From contig CACCKE010000008.1 of assembly GCA_902546615.1 (NCBI GenBank), forward strand, positions 1-34,627: a stretch of DNA of 34,627 nt, read 5' to 3'. Shown one piece after another: positions 34,493 through 34,627 of this stretch. The notes under the pieces were generated by a model. It saw only the letters and a program-made list of their open reading frames with translations, was not told where the DNA came from and searched no databases. Both the position numbers and the translations under genes were made by a program. The stretch's first letter is position 1. Every line of letters begins with the position of its first letter. The stretch is from an uncultured Pelagibacteraceae bacterium (GTDB taxonomy: Bacteria > Pseudomonadota > Alphaproteobacteria > Pelagibacterales > AG-422-B15).

Positions 34493-34627
34493 TAGATATC
34501 GTCTCTTCCCAAGTAGGCTTCTATTACTTTTTCATTTTTTTTGATTTCATCAATATCACCCTCTACGAGAACAGACCCTTCGGTCATAACAATTACTTTG
34601 TCGCAGAGTTGACTTAAAAAATTCATG
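34492..34627 (-). CDS. livG: ABC transporter ATP-binding protein LivG (3' end only)
   Basis: The last 44 or so codons of livG are visible on the minus strand; the gene continues past the window edge. The translated end reads DKVIVMTEGSVLVEGDID, followed by VIEAYLGRDDI and a TAA. That is the typical C-terminus of LivG-type ATPases (D-loop tail, VLAEG-like turn, V-x-EAYLG). The stop shares its first-read T-A with the livF start (TAATG). Confidence 0.88.
   Translation of the reverse strand, partial: MNFLSQLCDKVIVMTEGSVLVEGDIDEIKKNEKVIEAYLGRDDI

Noticed and set aside
1..34627. CRISPR arrays, tRNA/rRNA genes, transposons, prophage or plasmid features
   Set aside because: No spaced repeats, tRNA-like arms, transposase, integrase or terminal repeats seen; intergenic space is too small for most of these.

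Overview
The window is an AT-rich, very tightly packed stretch of bacterial chromosome. It most likely comes from a streamlined pelagic alphaproteobacterium (SAR11, HIMB59 or AEGEAN-169-like). That placement is inferred from three things: the base composition, the pckA / chvI-chvG / ahcY / tsaE-amgK-murU gene order, which is an alphaproteobacterial neighbourhood, and an alphaproteobacterial-type SOS box (GAAC-N7-GAAC) at umuD. Gene ends commonly touch or overlap by 1 to 11 bases. I see no rRNA, tRNA, insertion sequence, prophage or CRISPR array.

Layout. 1-2011: 3' part of an RND/MMPL exporter. 2001-2930 (-): an ABC ATPase with no permease beside it. 2993-8034 (+): a head-to-tail run of a 58-aa zf-CHCC protein, DNA polymerase I, a cytidylyltransferase-cupin fusion and an MFS carrier. 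8031-9632 (-): pckA, divergent from chvI-chvG (9746-11992, +). 12044-17013 (+): ahcY, tsaE, amgK, murU, a DsbA-like protein, hspQ and yciB. 17010-17885 (-): an EamA permease. 17925-20095 (+): a lipoprotein alkylsulfatase-like hydrolase and a DUF3429 membrane protein.

20092-24892 is the least understood part. A HupE/UreJ-like membrane protein and a membrane-anchored, degenerate PpiC/SurA-like protein lie on the minus strand. They diverge from an exported, cysteine-rich DUF3604 (PHP-like) protein and a 54-aa membrane protein. I suggest these genes form one uncharacterised extracytoplasmic metalloprotein system.

25044-26312: amtB with a strong terminator. 26425-29114: a dienelactone-hydrolase-like protein, then umuDC behind a recognisable promoter and LexA operator. 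29106-30047 (-): an anchored alpha/beta hydrolase. 30143-34627: a branched-chain amino-acid-type ABC transporter. Its lipoprotein binding protein (+) faces its livG-livF-livH-livM operon (-) across one terminator.

The theme is a small-genome heterotroph: periplasmic capture and import (Liv, Amt), gluconeogenesis (PckA), S-adenosylhomocysteine removal (AhcY), cell-wall recycling (AmgK-MurU) and envelope sensing (ChvG-ChvI). Several partners usual in relatives (HPr kinase/PTS genes, addBA, glnK, an ABC permease) are absent from the places where I would expect them.
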